Shown piece by piece: positions 18,985 to 28,127 of a DNA stretch of 62,356 nt. The DNA comes from an uncultured Pelagibacteraceae bacterium (GTDB taxonomy: Bacteria > Pseudomonadota > Alphaproteobacteria > Pelagibacterales > Pelagibacteraceae). Under the pieces are notes generated by a model. It was not told the DNA's origin. It was given only the letters and a program-made list of their open reading frames with translations, and did no database searches. Position 1 is the first letter of the stretch. Each line of letters opens with the position of its first letter. The DNA is taken from NCBI GenBank assembly GCA_902547215.1, contig CACCNI010000001.1, positions 92,501 to 154,856 of the forward strand, in the 5' to 3' direction. The translations under genes and the position numbers were made by a program.

Positions 18985-19815
18985 TTAGATTTTTCTATAT
19001 TCGCTTGCTTCGTAAACTCCTAGAATATCTAAACTAACAGTATGGAATCCAAGCTCTTCTAAAGATTTTTGGATCTTTGGATCTTCAATATGTCCATAAA
19101 TATCGCATATGAATAAATACTGTTCAAAACTGTTTTGATCAGAGAAACTTTCTAATTTACTTAAATTAACATTATTAGTAGCAAAGCCGCCTAAACATTT
19201 GTAAAGAGCGGCAGGTTTATTTTTTACTTTAAAAATACAACTTGTAATATAATTTTTTTTCTTAAATTCTGGATGAGAAGCTTTGCTACCCATAATTAAA
19301 AACCTCGTCACATTACCTTTATTGTCCTCAATATTTTTTTTTACTATCTTCAGATTGTAAATTTCAGCAGCAAGCTCAGATGCTATTGCGGCTTCATTTT
19401 CAATTTTGTTTTCACTTATATATTTTGCACTACCTGCAGTATCTGCAGCAATTATAGGCTCAAGCTTGTTTTCTGTAATAATTTTTTGACATTGTGAAAT
19501 AGCTTGGGTGTGCGATCTTACTGAAGATATATTTTTCATACTTGAACTAGGCAGTATCATTAAATTATGGGTGATCGGTTGAAAATGTTCTGCGTAAATT
19601 TGAAGTTTATATTTGTTAATTAAATATTGTATATCTGCAACTCTTCCTGCTATTGAATTTTCTACAGGAATTATAGTTCTATAACTCTCATTTTTTAAGC
19701 AAAGATTAAAACATTCTTCAAAAGTATTTTGCGAAAAAGGTTCATAATCAGGGTACATTTTTTTTGCCGCTAAGTGGGAATATGCCCCAGGTGAACCTTG
19801 ATATACAATTTTCAT
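18985..19815 (-). CDS. pheA: prephenate dehydratase
   Basis: A 276-aa monofunctional prephenate dehydratase making phenylpyruvate for phenylalanine. The start YQGSPGAYSHLAA, PVENSIAGRV and the catalytic NVTRFLIMG (Thr-Arg-Phe, about residue 165) are present; a C-terminal ACT domain (about 190-270) for phenylalanine feedback has LESF instead of the usual ESRP. No chorismate mutase domain is attached. It lies 4 nt after kdsB on the same strand. Confidence 0.95.
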   Translation of the reverse strand: MKIVYQGSPGAYSHLAAKKMYPDYEPFSQNTFEECFNLCLKNESYRTIIPVENSIAGRVADIQYLINKYKLQIYAEHFQPITHNLMILPSSSMKNISSVRSHTQAISQCQKIITENKLEPIIAADTAGSAKYISENKIENEAAIASELAAEIYNLKIVKKNIEDNKGNVTRFLIMGSKASHPEFKKKNYITSCIFKVKNKPAALYKCLGGFATNNVNLSKLESFSDQNSFEQYLFICDIYGHIEDPKIQKSLEELGFHTVSLDILGVYEASEYRKI

Positions 19816-19819
19816 AAAT

Positions 19820-20566
19820 TTAATCTTTTTTATATTCCATTATTTTTTTAATTTCCATAAAATCATCCATTGTATCTACGCCTATTGGAGAATTTTGTGT
19901 ATACATAACATCAATCTGTATACCATTATCTAAAGCACGTAGCTGTTCCAATCTAAATTTTTTTTCATTTTCTGTCTGTTTTAAATTGATAAATTTCTTT
20001 AAAGTTGAGATTTCGTACTGATAAATTCCAATGTGGTGATAGGTGATTTTTTCGTCAAAATCTTCTGCATTTCTAAAAAAAGTCAAAGCTGGTGAATAAT
20101 TATTTTTTCGAAAATTCTCATTTACGGAGACTTTTACAATATTCTTGTTACTAAATATTTTTTTGTCCTTAATATCTGTGCAAAGCGTACCAATTTTTGA
20201 ATTAAGCTTTCTAACATTTTTATCAAGATTAATTATATCCTCTGTTGATATTTGAGGTTCGTCTCCCTGTAAATTAATTACATATTTGATATTTTCTATG
20301 CCTTTAATTTTTTCTATTGCCTCAAAAATTCTGTCAGTACCTGTTTGGTGATTTTTACTAGTCATTATCGAATGACCACCATTTTTTTCAATTTCAGTCT
20401 GAATTTCAGCATCCTCTGTAGCAACATAAACTTTACCCAAATTTGTCGCCTTAGCTTTATTGTATACGTGCTGAATAATGCTTATTCCATTTATTTTTAA
20501 TAAAGGTTTTCCAGGAAGCCTTGATGCGCTCATTCTAGACGGTATCAAGATAATTGTGTTATTCAT
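19820..20566 (-). CDS. kdsB: CMP-Kdo synthetase
   Basis: A 248-aa 3-deoxy-manno-octulosonate cytidylyltransferase that activates Kdo for lipid A inner-core assembly. The nucleotide-binding start IPSRMSASRLPGKPL, NLQGDEPQI and HIGIYQYE are family hallmarks. With kdsD, lptC and lptB further right it shows that a Kdo-type lipopolysaccharide is made. The pairing with pheA in one unit follows an arrangement common in Alphaproteobacteria. Confidence 0.95.
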   Translation of the reverse strand: MNNTIILIPSRMSASRLPGKPLLKINGISIIQHVYNKAKATNLGKVYVATEDAEIQTEIEKNGGHSIMTSKNHQTGTDRIFEAIEKIKGIENIKYVINLQGDEPQISTEDIINLDKNVRKLNSKIGTLCTDIKDKKIFSNKNIVKVSVNENFRKNNYSPALTFFRNAEDFDEKITYHHIGIYQYEISTLKKFINLKQTENEKKFRLEQLRALDNGIQIDVMYTQNSPIGVDTMDDFMEIKKIMEYKKD

Positions 20567-20655
20567 TTTAAAGTTAATGCGTCTTACAGACGCAAATAAT
20601 TTTTAATTAGTTTATTTTAATATTAACATGTTATATGAGTTCTTAAGAAAAAATA

Positions 20656-21195
20656 ATGGATTCTTTTGAAATAAATAAAATAGTTGCAGCTGTATTGTTA
20701 GTTGCGCTCTTAGTTATTGGTATTGGAAAAATCTCAAACTTATTATTCAATGTAGAAAAGCCAGAGGTTTCTGGTTATAAAGTTGAGGTATCTGAAGAAG
20801 TTTCAAAAAAATCTATGGCTCAAAAAGAGGAGGAGGTCGAAGTTGATATATCGGCTTTAATGGCCCAAGCTGATCTTGCGCATGGCGAAAAAATCTTTAA
20901 AAAATGTTCAGCATGTCACTCGATACAAGCAGGTGGGGGAAACAAAATTGGACCAGCTTTATACAATGTTGTGGGAAGAAAAGTTGCAGTAGTTGAAGAT
21001 TACAAATATTCAAAAGCACTTGTTGCTTACACAAAAAATTGGACTTTTGAGGAATTGAATGGATATTTAATCAAACCTCAGGCTTGGATAAAAGGAACGA
21101 AAATGGCATTCGCTGGTTTAAGAAAAGAGAAAGATAGAGCATCAGTTATTTTGTATTTAAACAAAAATTCGGATAACCCTTTACCGTTACCTTAA
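20656..21195 (+). CDS. cycM: membrane-anchored class I cytochrome c (CycM type)
   Basis: A 179-aa protein with an uncleaved N-terminal membrane helix (about residues 8-30), an acidic linker rich in Glu/Val/Lys, and one c-type heme domain with CSACHS (about residue 93) and an axial Met in KMAFAGL. It resembles the CycM/cytochrome c552 electron carriers that link bc1 to the aa3 oxidase in Alphaproteobacteria. It overlaps argF tail-to-tail by 9 nt and is divergent from kdsB, the usual alphaproteobacterial neighbourhood. Confidence 0.92.
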   Translation: MDSFEINKIVAAVLLVALLVIGIGKISNLLFNVEKPEVSGYKVEVSEEVSKKSMAQKEEEVEVDISALMAQADLAHGEKIFKKCSACHSIQAGGGNKIGPALYNVVGRKVAVVEDYKYSKALVAYTKNWTFEELNGYLIKPQAWIKGTKMAFAGLRKEKDRASVILYLNKNSDNPLPLP

Positions 21196-22116
21196 TTTTC
21201 CAAAACAGTACAATAAAATACTTTTTTGAACATGAACTCTATTAAGTGCTTGCTGCCAAACATATGAATTTTTGCTCAAAAAAACGTCATCCGAAACTTC
21301 ATTTCCTCTAGGCAGACAATGCAAAAATATATAATCCTTTTTTGCCAATCTAACTAACTTTTTATCTATTTTAAAATTTTTAAACGCGTAGATCTTTTTT
21401 TTCTTATTCACTTTATCGTTAAGTGAAATTACCTTATCTGAAAATATTACATCAGCACCAGAGACTGCTTTTTTTGGATCATTGTAAATATAAATTTTCT
21501 TATTGTTTTTTTTAACCCAGTTTTTAACTTCTTTTCCAGGTTCAAATTTTTTTGGGCAGCCAATGCTTAGCTTAAATGAAAATTTTACAGAGGCGGCTAT
21601 TAAACTATTTAAAACATTATTTGAGTCACCAATCCAACAAATATTTAATTTTGAAATAGGTTTTTTTTTAATCTCTTCAACTGTGAAAATATCAGACAAT
21701 ACTTGTGTAGGATGAGATAAAGGGCTTAAACCATTTATTATAGGTATTGATAAATATTTTTTAAAATCTTCCATTTTTTTTTCGCTATCAGTTCTCAGCA
21801 TAAAACCGTCTCCATAAGTAGAAAGAACTTTGGCCGTATCAGTAATACTTTCTCCTCCTTGGCCTAAGTGGAGCTCATTAGATCTTAATGTTAAAGTTCC
21901 TCCTCCCAACTGTTTAATTGCCAAATAAAAACTTATTCTTGTTCTTGAACTTGGTTTTTCAAACATTTGTATCAATATTTTTCCTTTAAGCGGAGATCCT
22001 TTATCAACTTCAAGAGTGCTGAGTTTTTTTCTTAATCTTTTTCTGTTTTTAGCATCAACGATAATCTTTCTAAGATCTTTTGAAGATATATCTTTTAAAT
22101 TTATAAAATGTTTCAT
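21187..22116 (-). CDS. argF: ornithine carbamoyltransferase
   Basis: A 309-aa enzyme forming citrulline from ornithine and carbamoyl phosphate. The phosphate motif KPSSRTRISF (about residue 55), HPTQVLSD (about 137) and the ornithine-loop HCLPRG (about 268) are all intact. It follows argD by 4 nt on the same strand, so argD-argF is an operon. Confidence 0.96.
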   Translation of the reverse strand: MKHFINLKDISSKDLRKIIVDAKNRKRLRKKLSTLEVDKGSPLKGKILIQMFEKPSSRTRISFYLAIKQLGGGTLTLRSNELHLGQGGESITDTAKVLSTYGDGFMLRTDSEKKMEDFKKYLSIPIINGLSPLSHPTQVLSDIFTVEEIKKKPISKLNICWIGDSNNVLNSLIAASVKFSFKLSIGCPKKFEPGKEVKNWVKKNNKKIYIYNDPKKAVSGADVIFSDKVISLNDKVNKKKKIYAFKNFKIDKKLVRLAKKDYIFLHCLPRGNEVSDDVFLSKNSYVWQQALNRVHVQKSILLYCFGKLR

Positions 22117-22120
22117 TAAA

Positions 22121-23284
22121 TTAATATTCTGAGCAAACTTTATTAATAACTTTTAATGCAATATCGATTTCACTCTTCTTAACATTTAGGGGTGGTAAAA
22201 TACGAATGACATTGTCTGCTGCTTTAATAGTCAATAATTTTTTTTCCATTAATTTTTTAATAAATAAAGTTTGATCTTTATGTAATTGAATACCTATTAG
22301 CAAACCTTTTCCTCTTATTTGCTTAATTATATTTGGATATTTGTCTTTTATGTCATTTAAGTTTTTTAAAAAATATTTAGAGAGATTCTTTATATTTTTT
22401 AGAAATTTTTTATTTGAAATTATATCCATTACCTCATTTCCAACAGACATAGCTAACGGATTGCCTCCAAATGTTGATCCATGAGTTCCAGGTACCATAG
22501 CTTTACTAACCTTTTTGTTCATAAGTACTGCACCAATCGGAAAACCTCCACCTATACCTTTTGCTATAGGTACAATATCTGGTTTTACTTTTGAACTTTC
22601 AAAAGCAAAAAAATCGCCTGATCTGCCAATTCCACATTGGACTTCGTCTAATATGAGTAATATTTTTTTCTTATTACATAATTTTCTTAGATCTCTTAAA
22701 CACCAATCAGGTATTACTTTAATTCCACCTTCACCCATAATCGTTTCAACCATAATAGCTGCAGTATTTTTTGATATTCTTTTTTTTAAAGAATTATGAT
22801 CCCCAAAAGTAAAATGATCGAAACCACTTACTTTCGGGCCAAAACCTTCCGTCATTTTTTTTGATCCACTGGCAAAAATTGCAGCTATAGTCCGACCATG
22901 AAATGAATTTTTTACACAAAGTATTCTATTTTTTTTTGGTTTTCCTATTGAGTAAAAGTATCTTCTTGCCACTTTTATAGCAACCTCTGTTGCTTCAGTC
23001 CCAGAATTCTGAAATATCACCGAGTCTGCAAAAGTTTTTTTGACCAATTTTTTTGCTAACATCTCTCCCTCTGGAATGGTAAAAGCGTTTGAAACATGCC
23101 AAACTTTTTTTGCTTGTTTATACAATGCTTTAACTAATCTTGGATTTGCGTGACCTAAACTATTGACTGCAATTCCTGAGCAAAAATCTAAATATTTCTT
23201 ACCATTTGTGGCAACTAAATAGCTTCCAATGCCTTTTTTAAAAGAAATCTTTTTTCTATTATAATTATTCGCTAAAAATGTCAT
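22121..23284 (-). CDS. argD: acetylornithine aminotransferase
   Basis: A 387-aa class III PLP transaminase for arginine (and possibly succinyldiaminopimelate) synthesis. Visible: substrate region FCSGIAVNSLGH, GTEATEVAIKVAR, the PLP-binding DEVQCGIGRSG, and the Schiff-base Lys in PIAKGIGGGFPIGA. It abuts the upstream ABC-2 permease gene. Because no separate dapC is seen, dual use in the DAP branch with dapD/dapE is plausible. Confidence 0.95.
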   Translation of the reverse strand: MTFLANNYNRKKISFKKGIGSYLVATNGKKYLDFCSGIAVNSLGHANPRLVKALYKQAKKVWHVSNAFTIPEGEMLAKKLVKKTFADSVIFQNSGTEATEVAIKVARRYFYSIGKPKKNRILCVKNSFHGRTIAAIFASGSKKMTEGFGPKVSGFDHFTFGDHNSLKKRISKNTAAIMVETIMGEGGIKVIPDWCLRDLRKLCNKKKILLILDEVQCGIGRSGDFFAFESSKVKPDIVPIAKGIGGGFPIGAVLMNKKVSKAMVPGTHGSTFGGNPLAMSVGNEVMDIISNKKFLKNIKNLSKYFLKNLNDIKDKYPNIIKQIRGKGLLIGIQLHKDQTLFIKKLMEKKLLTIKAADNVIRILPPLNVKKSEIDIALKVINKVCSEY

Positions 23285-24097
23285 TTAATTTCTAATTTTA
23301 TATCCTTTTTTATAAAGGAGGAATGATATGAACCATATAATCAAACCAAACAAAAATAAATATATAAGACCAAATTTAATTGAACCGTCACTACTTCCGA
23401 TAAAAGAAAATCTCAAACCGTCAATCATATGAAAAAAAGGATTTAAAAAACTTATTTTTTGTAAGATTTCAGGAAGTCTATCAATTGAGTAAAAAGTACC
23501 CGACAAAAAGGACATTGGAACAATAATGAAGTTGGTTACAGTTGCCATATTCTCCCATTTATCAGACCACATACCTGCTATAAACCCCATTGCTCCCATA
23601 GAAAAAGACGACAAAAATAAGAAAACTGCAAAATAAAGAAAGTTTTCAAGACGGATTTCTATAAAAATACTGAATACTAAGATCGATAAAAAACTTATTA
23701 AAATAGACCTTGTAATTGAGGCGAAAATTACAGCGAGAGTTACTTCGAGTGCTGAAAGAGGACTTCCTACCAAATCCACAATATTTCCCATCATTTTTCC
23801 TGATAGTATTGAGGATGATGAATGTGCAAAAGATTGTTGGATTATTTGCATACTAATTAATCCAGGCGCTAAAAATTCGATAAAAGGAACTCCAAGAACT
23901 ATTCCTCTATTTTCACCTATAGCAATAGAAATAACCATTAAAAATAAAACTGCTGTAACAACTGGCCCTAAAATTGTTTGACCAGATACAATTAGAAAAC
24001 GAAGTGTTTCTTTTTTGTATAAAGAGTAAAAACCTATCCAGTTAATAAAGCTAAATCGTCTTACTCCAATTCTGTATTTTTTATTAAGTTCAACCAT
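23285..24097 (-). CDS. ABC-2 type transporter permease
   Basis: A 270-aa integral membrane protein with about six hydrophobic segments and the ABC-2 signature towards the C-terminus (MSFLSGTFYSIDRLPEIL, then LNPFFHMIDGLRFSFIG). Such permeases pair with a separate ATPase to export polysaccharides, lipids or drugs. No ATPase gene is adjacent; the gene directly precedes argD-argF with no gap. The substrate cannot be told. Confidence 0.88.
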   Translation of the reverse strand: MVELNKKYRIGVRRFSFINWIGFYSLYKKETLRFLIVSGQTILGPVVTAVLFLMVISIAIGENRGIVLGVPFIEFLAPGLISMQIIQQSFAHSSSSILSGKMMGNIVDLVGSPLSALEVTLAVIFASITRSILISFLSILVFSIFIEIRLENFLYFAVFLFLSSFSMGAMGFIAGMWSDKWENMATVTNFIIVPMSFLSGTFYSIDRLPEILQKISFLNPFFHMIDGLRFSFIGSSDGSIKFGLIYLFLFGLIIWFISFLLYKKGYKIRN

Positions 24098-24218
24098 TAG
24101 TACTTATAATTTTTTTTAAAAAAAGTTGTTAAGAAATTAAAGAAAATGCTTGTTTTAGTTAGCATAGTATGGATTACTATATATAGTATTTTAAGTTAAA
24201 CATTAACTAAATATTGTA

Positions 24219-24719
24219 ATGACCTGGACAAATGAAAAAATAGAAAAACTCAAGGAATTATGGGGCAAAGGAAGCACTGCGAATGAAATTGCTCAGATAC
24301 TTGGAGGCGTAACAAGAAATGCTGTAATTGGTAAAGCTCACAGATTAAATTTATCAGGAAAAATTCAAACAAAGAAAAGCTCATCTTTAAAAAACAATAA
24401 TAATGAAAATGAAAACAAAATTTCTCACAAAAACCTCAGGAGAGGTAAGTTCAAATCTTTAATAATTGACAAAGATTTTGAGCCTGAAAATCCTAAACAA
24501 CTTGAAGAGCTTGATGAAAAATCTTGCAAATGGCCAATTGGACATCCTAATGAGGACAACTTTTACTTCTGTGGTAGAACTTCATTAAAAGATTTTTCCT
24601 ATTGCAAACTTCACTTATTATATGCTTTTCAGCCGAAAAATAGAAAAGAAGATGTTTTTGATAAAGATAAAGAAAGTGAAGTGTCTCAGTTTATTAAAAG
24701 AAAGATTAAGTCAGCTTAG
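24219..24719 (+). CDS. gcrA: cell-cycle regulator GcrA
   Basis: A 166-aa GcrA, the alphaproteobacterial sigma70 cofactor that activates promoters methylated by CcrM. The N-terminal DNA-binding domain (TWTNEKIEKLKELW, GGVTRNAVIGKAHRLNLSG) and the C-terminal sigma-interacting part (CKWPIGHPNEDNFYFCGR, YCKLH) both match. The linker is Asn/Lys-rich. Upstream, 24151-24190 holds AT-rich inverted ATAGTA/TACTAT elements that could be operator or promoter parts. Its presence implies Caulobacter-like cell-cycle control survives in this streamlined genome. Confidence 0.93.
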   Translation: MTWTNEKIEKLKELWGKGSTANEIAQILGGVTRNAVIGKAHRLNLSGKIQTKKSSSLKNNNNENENKISHKNLRRGKFKSLIIDKDFEPENPKQLEELDEKSCKWPIGHPNEDNFYFCGRTSLKDFSYCKLHLLYAFQPKNRKEDVFDKDKESEVSQFIKRKIKSA

Positions 24720-24720
24720 A

Positions 24721-24972
24721 TTATTCGTCTAATATTTTCTTTTTAGCTATAGCAAATTCCTCATCGCTAAGTATTTTTTTTTCGTGTAATTCTTTTAATT
24801 CAGTTAATCTTTTAACTATGTCTTCTTGATTACTTGGAATTACATCGTGGACATTTTCTAAATCTTTTTTAGCCTTTTTTGCCTCCATGCCAGTATTTAT
24901 AGCTCTGAAAGCAATGTATAAAACAAAGCACAATATTAAACCAATCAAAACATAAACTACGGATGTAACCAT
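24721..24972 (-). CDS. small membrane protein with SHOCT-like domain
   Basis: An 83-aa protein: one N-terminal membrane helix (about residues 5-26), a charged linker, and a C-terminal short helical hairpin (LKELHEKKILSDEEFAIAKKKIL) typical of SHOCT oligomerisation domains. It converges with gcrA, 1 nt apart, and follows the epimerase-like gene. Function unknown. Confidence 0.75.
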   Translation of the reverse strand: MVTSVVYVLIGLILCFVLYIAFRAINTGMEAKKAKKDLENVHDVIPSNQEDIVKRLTELKELHEKKILSDEEFAIAKKKILDE

Positions 24973-24976
24973 AAAA

Positions 24977-25930
24977 TTAATTTATCCTTTTTTTAGAATA
25001 TTCTCCTTCATTCTTCCACATATAAGAATATTTATTAACCTCATCTTCAAATCTTGATGAACAATTAAAATCAAAATCATTATTGTTTTTGTATTTACCA
25101 GATAAAATATTATCATATTTTAATAATTTAAGCTGATCATTTGTGATGGGCGGTCTAGGTAAAAGTTCGAAAATGTGTGCGGAAGCTCTAGCAAGTGAAA
25201 TTGGCATTGGTAAAAGCAGTCTTTTTTTTCCTATTAAATTAAGTAGTTTTTCTAAAATATCCTTGAAAGACATTTCCTCTGGACCGACAAATTCAATTAT
25301 ATTTTCCCTAATGTCATCAGTAATTATCTTAGTTATTGAATTTGTTAAGTCCGAACAGTGTATAGGTCTAAACTTTGTTTTACCGTTATAGTAAATTGGG
25401 AAAATAGGTAATAATCCTAATAAAGTCATTAATTGAGTGGTAAAATTATCATTAACTGAGTATACTATAGAAGGTCTAACGACCACAGACTTTTTAAAAT
25501 TATTTAAAATTTCTTTTTCGCCATTTAATTTACTTTGAGCATAAATCGAGTCCTCTGCGCTCTCAATTCCAAGAGCAGATAAGTGAACAAATTTTTCTAA
25601 TTGGTATGTAGACGCTAACTTTGAAATCATTTTTGGAAATTCAACATGAATATTGGTAAAAGTATTTTTTCCTTTTTCAAACAATATACCAACCAAATTT
25701 ACACATAAATCAGCTTTGCTAAATAATTTTTTTATGAGTTCATAATCGAAAATACTTCCCTCGACTATTTCAAGATAACCAGGGTTAGCTTGGGTTTTAA
25801 GTATATAGCCCTTTTGATGAATGTTTCTCGTTAATGCTGTTACTTTAATATTATTTTTAGTTAAACTTCTGATCAAATTTCTACCGATTTGACCACTTGC
25901 GCCAAAAATTAGACAATTTTTTGGTTTCAT
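24977..25930 (-). CDS. NAD(P)-binding epimerase-like protein (NDUFA9 family)
   Basis: A 317-aa atypical short-chain dehydrogenase with the nucleotide motif IFGASGQIGRNLIRSL at the N-terminus and FVHLSALGIESAEDSIYAQSKLNGE around residues 115-135, where YxxxK is kept (YAQSK). These features match the alphaproteobacterial relatives of the mitochondrial complex I accessory subunit NDUFA9. It probably acts with ubiquinone or complex I metabolism, but no substrate is evident. It is divergent from rnd. Confidence 0.85.
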   Translation of the reverse strand: MKPKNCLIFGASGQIGRNLIRSLTKNNIKVTALTRNIHQKGYILKTQANPGYLEIVEGSIFDYELIKKLFSKADLCVNLVGILFEKGKNTFTNIHVEFPKMISKLASTYQLEKFVHLSALGIESAEDSIYAQSKLNGEKEILNNFKKSVVVRPSIVYSVNDNFTTQLMTLLGLLPIFPIYYNGKTKFRPIHCSDLTNSITKIITDDIRENIIEFVGPEEMSFKDILEKLLNLIGKKRLLLPMPISLARASAHIFELLPRPPITNDQLKLLKYDNILSGKYKNNNDFDFNCSSRFEDEVNKYSYMWKNEGEYSKKRIN

Positions 25931-25950
25931 ATATATATAATTAGTTGGAT

Positions 25951-26556
25951 ATGGATATAAAAGTTCACAAAACAGATTTACCAGAAGATCTTAACATTGG
26001 CAATAGGATCGCGATAGATTGTGAGTTTATGGGTTTAAACTTTCAAAGAGACAAATTGTGTTTAGTGCAAATTTCATCAGGGAATTCTGACGCTCATATA
26101 ATTCAACTTGATCGTAGTGAGTATAATGCACCAGTATTAAAAAAAATTTTATCAGATAATTCAATTAAAAAAATTTTTCATTTTGCGAGAGCAGATCTCA
26201 CTTTTATTAAAAGATATCTTTTAGTCGACGTAAATAATATTGAAGATACTAAACTTCAATCAAAGTTAGCTAGATCATACACTGATAAACATGGATTGAA
26301 AGATTTAATTAAAGAATTTGTTGGTATTGATATAAGCAAACAATACCAAAGCTCTGATTTTGGGGGGGAGCTATCTCAAGCTCAAATAAAATATTGTGCT
26401 AATGATGTTTTATATTTACATAAAATAAATGATGCTCTCACCAAAATTCTAAAAAGAGAAAAAAGATTTCACCTTTATGAAGATTGTTTGAAATTCATTA
26501 ATACTAGGGTTAATCTGGATTTAGCTTCATTTTCGGATGATATTTGGTCTCATTAA
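25951..26556 (+). CDS. rnd: short ribonuclease D-type 3'-5' exonuclease
   Basis: A 201-aa DEDD exonuclease made of the catalytic domain only; the HRDC domains of E. coli RNase D (375 aa) are absent, as in many alphaproteobacterial versions. Metal ligands are visible: IDCEFMGL (DxE), FHFARADLTF (D) and YCANDVLYLH (Y-x3-D, DEDDy type). I take the ATG at 25951; a TTG two codons earlier is possible. A run of seven G (26362-26368) sits in the coding frame. Its stop overlaps kdsD by 1 nt. Confidence 0.9.
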   Translation: MDIKVHKTDLPEDLNIGNRIAIDCEFMGLNFQRDKLCLVQISSGNSDAHIIQLDRSEYNAPVLKKILSDNSIKKIFHFARADLTFIKRYLLVDVNNIEDTKLQSKLARSYTDKHGLKDLIKEFVGIDISKQYQSSDFGGELSQAQIKYCANDVLYLHKINDALTKILKREKRFHLYEDCLKFINTRVNLDLASFSDDIWSH

Positions 26557-27536
26557 TGAAAAAAGATATTTATAAAAAAATAGCAAAAGAAGTAATAAAT
26601 ACTGAGATAGCTTCCTTAAATAAATTGAAAAATTCATTGGATGTAAACTTTAAAAAAACTGTGGAGGAAATTTTAAATTGCAAAAGAGGAAAAATTATTT
26701 TGTCTGGAGTTGGTAAGTCAGGGATTATAGCAAAGAAAATTGCGTCTACGTTAGCATCTGTTGGTACTCCATCTTTTTTTGTAGATGCAAGTTCTTGTTC
26801 ACATGGTGATCTTGGGCAGATAAGTTCGAATGACATTTTAATATTGATTAGTAACAGTGGAGAGTCAATTGAACTTAAAAATATTATACAGTATGCCAAT
26901 AGAAATAAAAATATCACGTTAATTGGCATTGTTTCAAAAAAAAATTCACTTTTATATAAAGCATCTGATATTAAGATTTTAACGCCTGAAGTAAAAGAAG
27001 CTGGCCCAGGAGGAATAGTCCCTACCTCCTCAACCATAGTTCAATTAGCAATAGGCGATGCAATTGCGATAGCTACTATGAAACAAAAAAAGTTTGGACA
27101 AAATGAATTTAAAAAATTTCATCCATCAGGTAGTTTAGGTTCCAAGTTGAAATCAGTTGAGGACTTGATGCTTACTGGAAAAAAAATACCATTTATTAGT
27201 GAAAATTCAAATATGAGCATTGCATTAAAACATATTTCACAAAAAAACTTGGGGCATCTTGTGGTCAGAGATAATAAAAAAAAAACCACTGGAATTATAA
27301 CTGATGGACAAATAAGACGTAAAAGTGAAAAAGGGGGAAATATTCAACAATTAAAAGTAAAAGATGTCATGACAAAAAATCCAATTTCAATTAATTCAGA
27401 TATTTTAGCAGTCAAGGCTCTGTCTTTAATGAACTCAAAAAGAGTTACTTTTTTATGTGTCCATAAAAAAAAACAAAAAAATAAAACAATCGGAGTAATT
27501 CATATCCATAATATTTTAGAAAATAATATTCAATAA
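26556..27536 (+). CDS. kdsD: arabinose-5-phosphate isomerase
   Basis: A 326-aa KdsD/KpsF enzyme converting ribulose-5-phosphate to arabinose-5-phosphate for Kdo synthesis. A SIS domain (GVGKSGIIAKKIASTLASVGT, ISNSGES) is followed by two CBS domains (about 205-326). The ATG at 26556 overlaps the rnd stop (TAATG) and fits the family start better than the upstream GTG/ATG codons. It leads directly into lptC, so Kdo supply and LPS export are co-expressed. Confidence 0.94.
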   Translation: MKKDIYKKIAKEVINTEIASLNKLKNSLDVNFKKTVEEILNCKRGKIILSGVGKSGIIAKKIASTLASVGTPSFFVDASSCSHGDLGQISSNDILILISNSGESIELKNIIQYANRNKNITLIGIVSKKNSLLYKASDIKILTPEVKEAGPGGIVPTSSTIVQLAIGDAIAIATMKQKKFGQNEFKKFHPSGSLGSKLKSVEDLMLTGKKIPFISENSNMSIALKHISQKNLGHLVVRDNKKKTTGIITDGQIRRKSEKGGNIQQLKVKDVMTKNPISINSDILAVKALSLMNSKRVTFLCVHKKKQKNKTIGVIHIHNILENNIQ

Positions 27537-28127
27537 ATGTCAAAGAAAATATATATACAATTATCTTTAATACTAATTTTGATTATCATATTTTTATTAT
27601 TATTTTTTACATATTTTAAACAATCAAACTTAAGAAACGATTTTAACATAAACATGGAACAAAGCACAAATACCAGCGATAGTTTAATAGAGGATCTCAA
27701 ATACCTTTCAACTGACAAAGAGGGAAATAAATATAAAATAGAGGCAAAAAAGGGAAATATAGATCAAGTTAATCCAGACATCATTTTTTTAGAAAGTGTA
27801 AAAGCTATCATTTCTTTACAAAGTTCTGAGTACATATCAATTGAGTCAAAATTTGCAAAATATAATACAAAAAATTTTGATACTTTATTCAACGACTCGG
27901 TTTCTGTGGATTATGGTGAACATATTTTAAGAAGTGAATTTTTGAATTTATCTTTTGAAAATAATCTAGTATCTATATATGAAAATGTGCGTTATCAAAG
28001 TGGTATTTCATTTTTAAAGGCTGATAAAGCTGAAATTGACATAATTAATAAAAAAACAAAAATTTTTATGGAAAATCCAAACAAAAAAGTTCAAATAATT
28101 AATAACTTGAAGAATGGCAATAATTAA
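27537..28127 (+). CDS. lptC: LPS export protein LptC
   Basis: A 196-aa bitopic protein with one N-terminal membrane helix (about residues 8-28) and a periplasmic beta-jellyroll region; the DLKYLSTDKEGNKYKIEAKKG and YENVRYQSG stretches are LptC-like. Position between kdsD and lptB supports the call. The usual next gene, lptA, is missing: the LptC end overlaps lptB by 14 nt. Sequence similarity alone is weak, so context carries part of the assignment. Confidence 0.82.
   Translation: MSKKIYIQLSLILILIIIFLLLFFTYFKQSNLRNDFNINMEQSTNTSDSLIEDLKYLSTDKEGNKYKIEAKKGNIDQVNPDIIFLESVKAIISLQSSEYISIESKFAKYNTKNFDTLFNDSVSVDYGEHILRSEFLNLSFENNLVSIYENVRYQSGISFLKADKAEIDIINKKTKIFMENPNKKVQIINNLKNGNN

Noticed and set aside
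26570..27037. 155-codon ORF antisense to kdsD
   Set aside because: Lies wholly opposite the SIS domain, whose motifs are clear; no independent evidence of coding.
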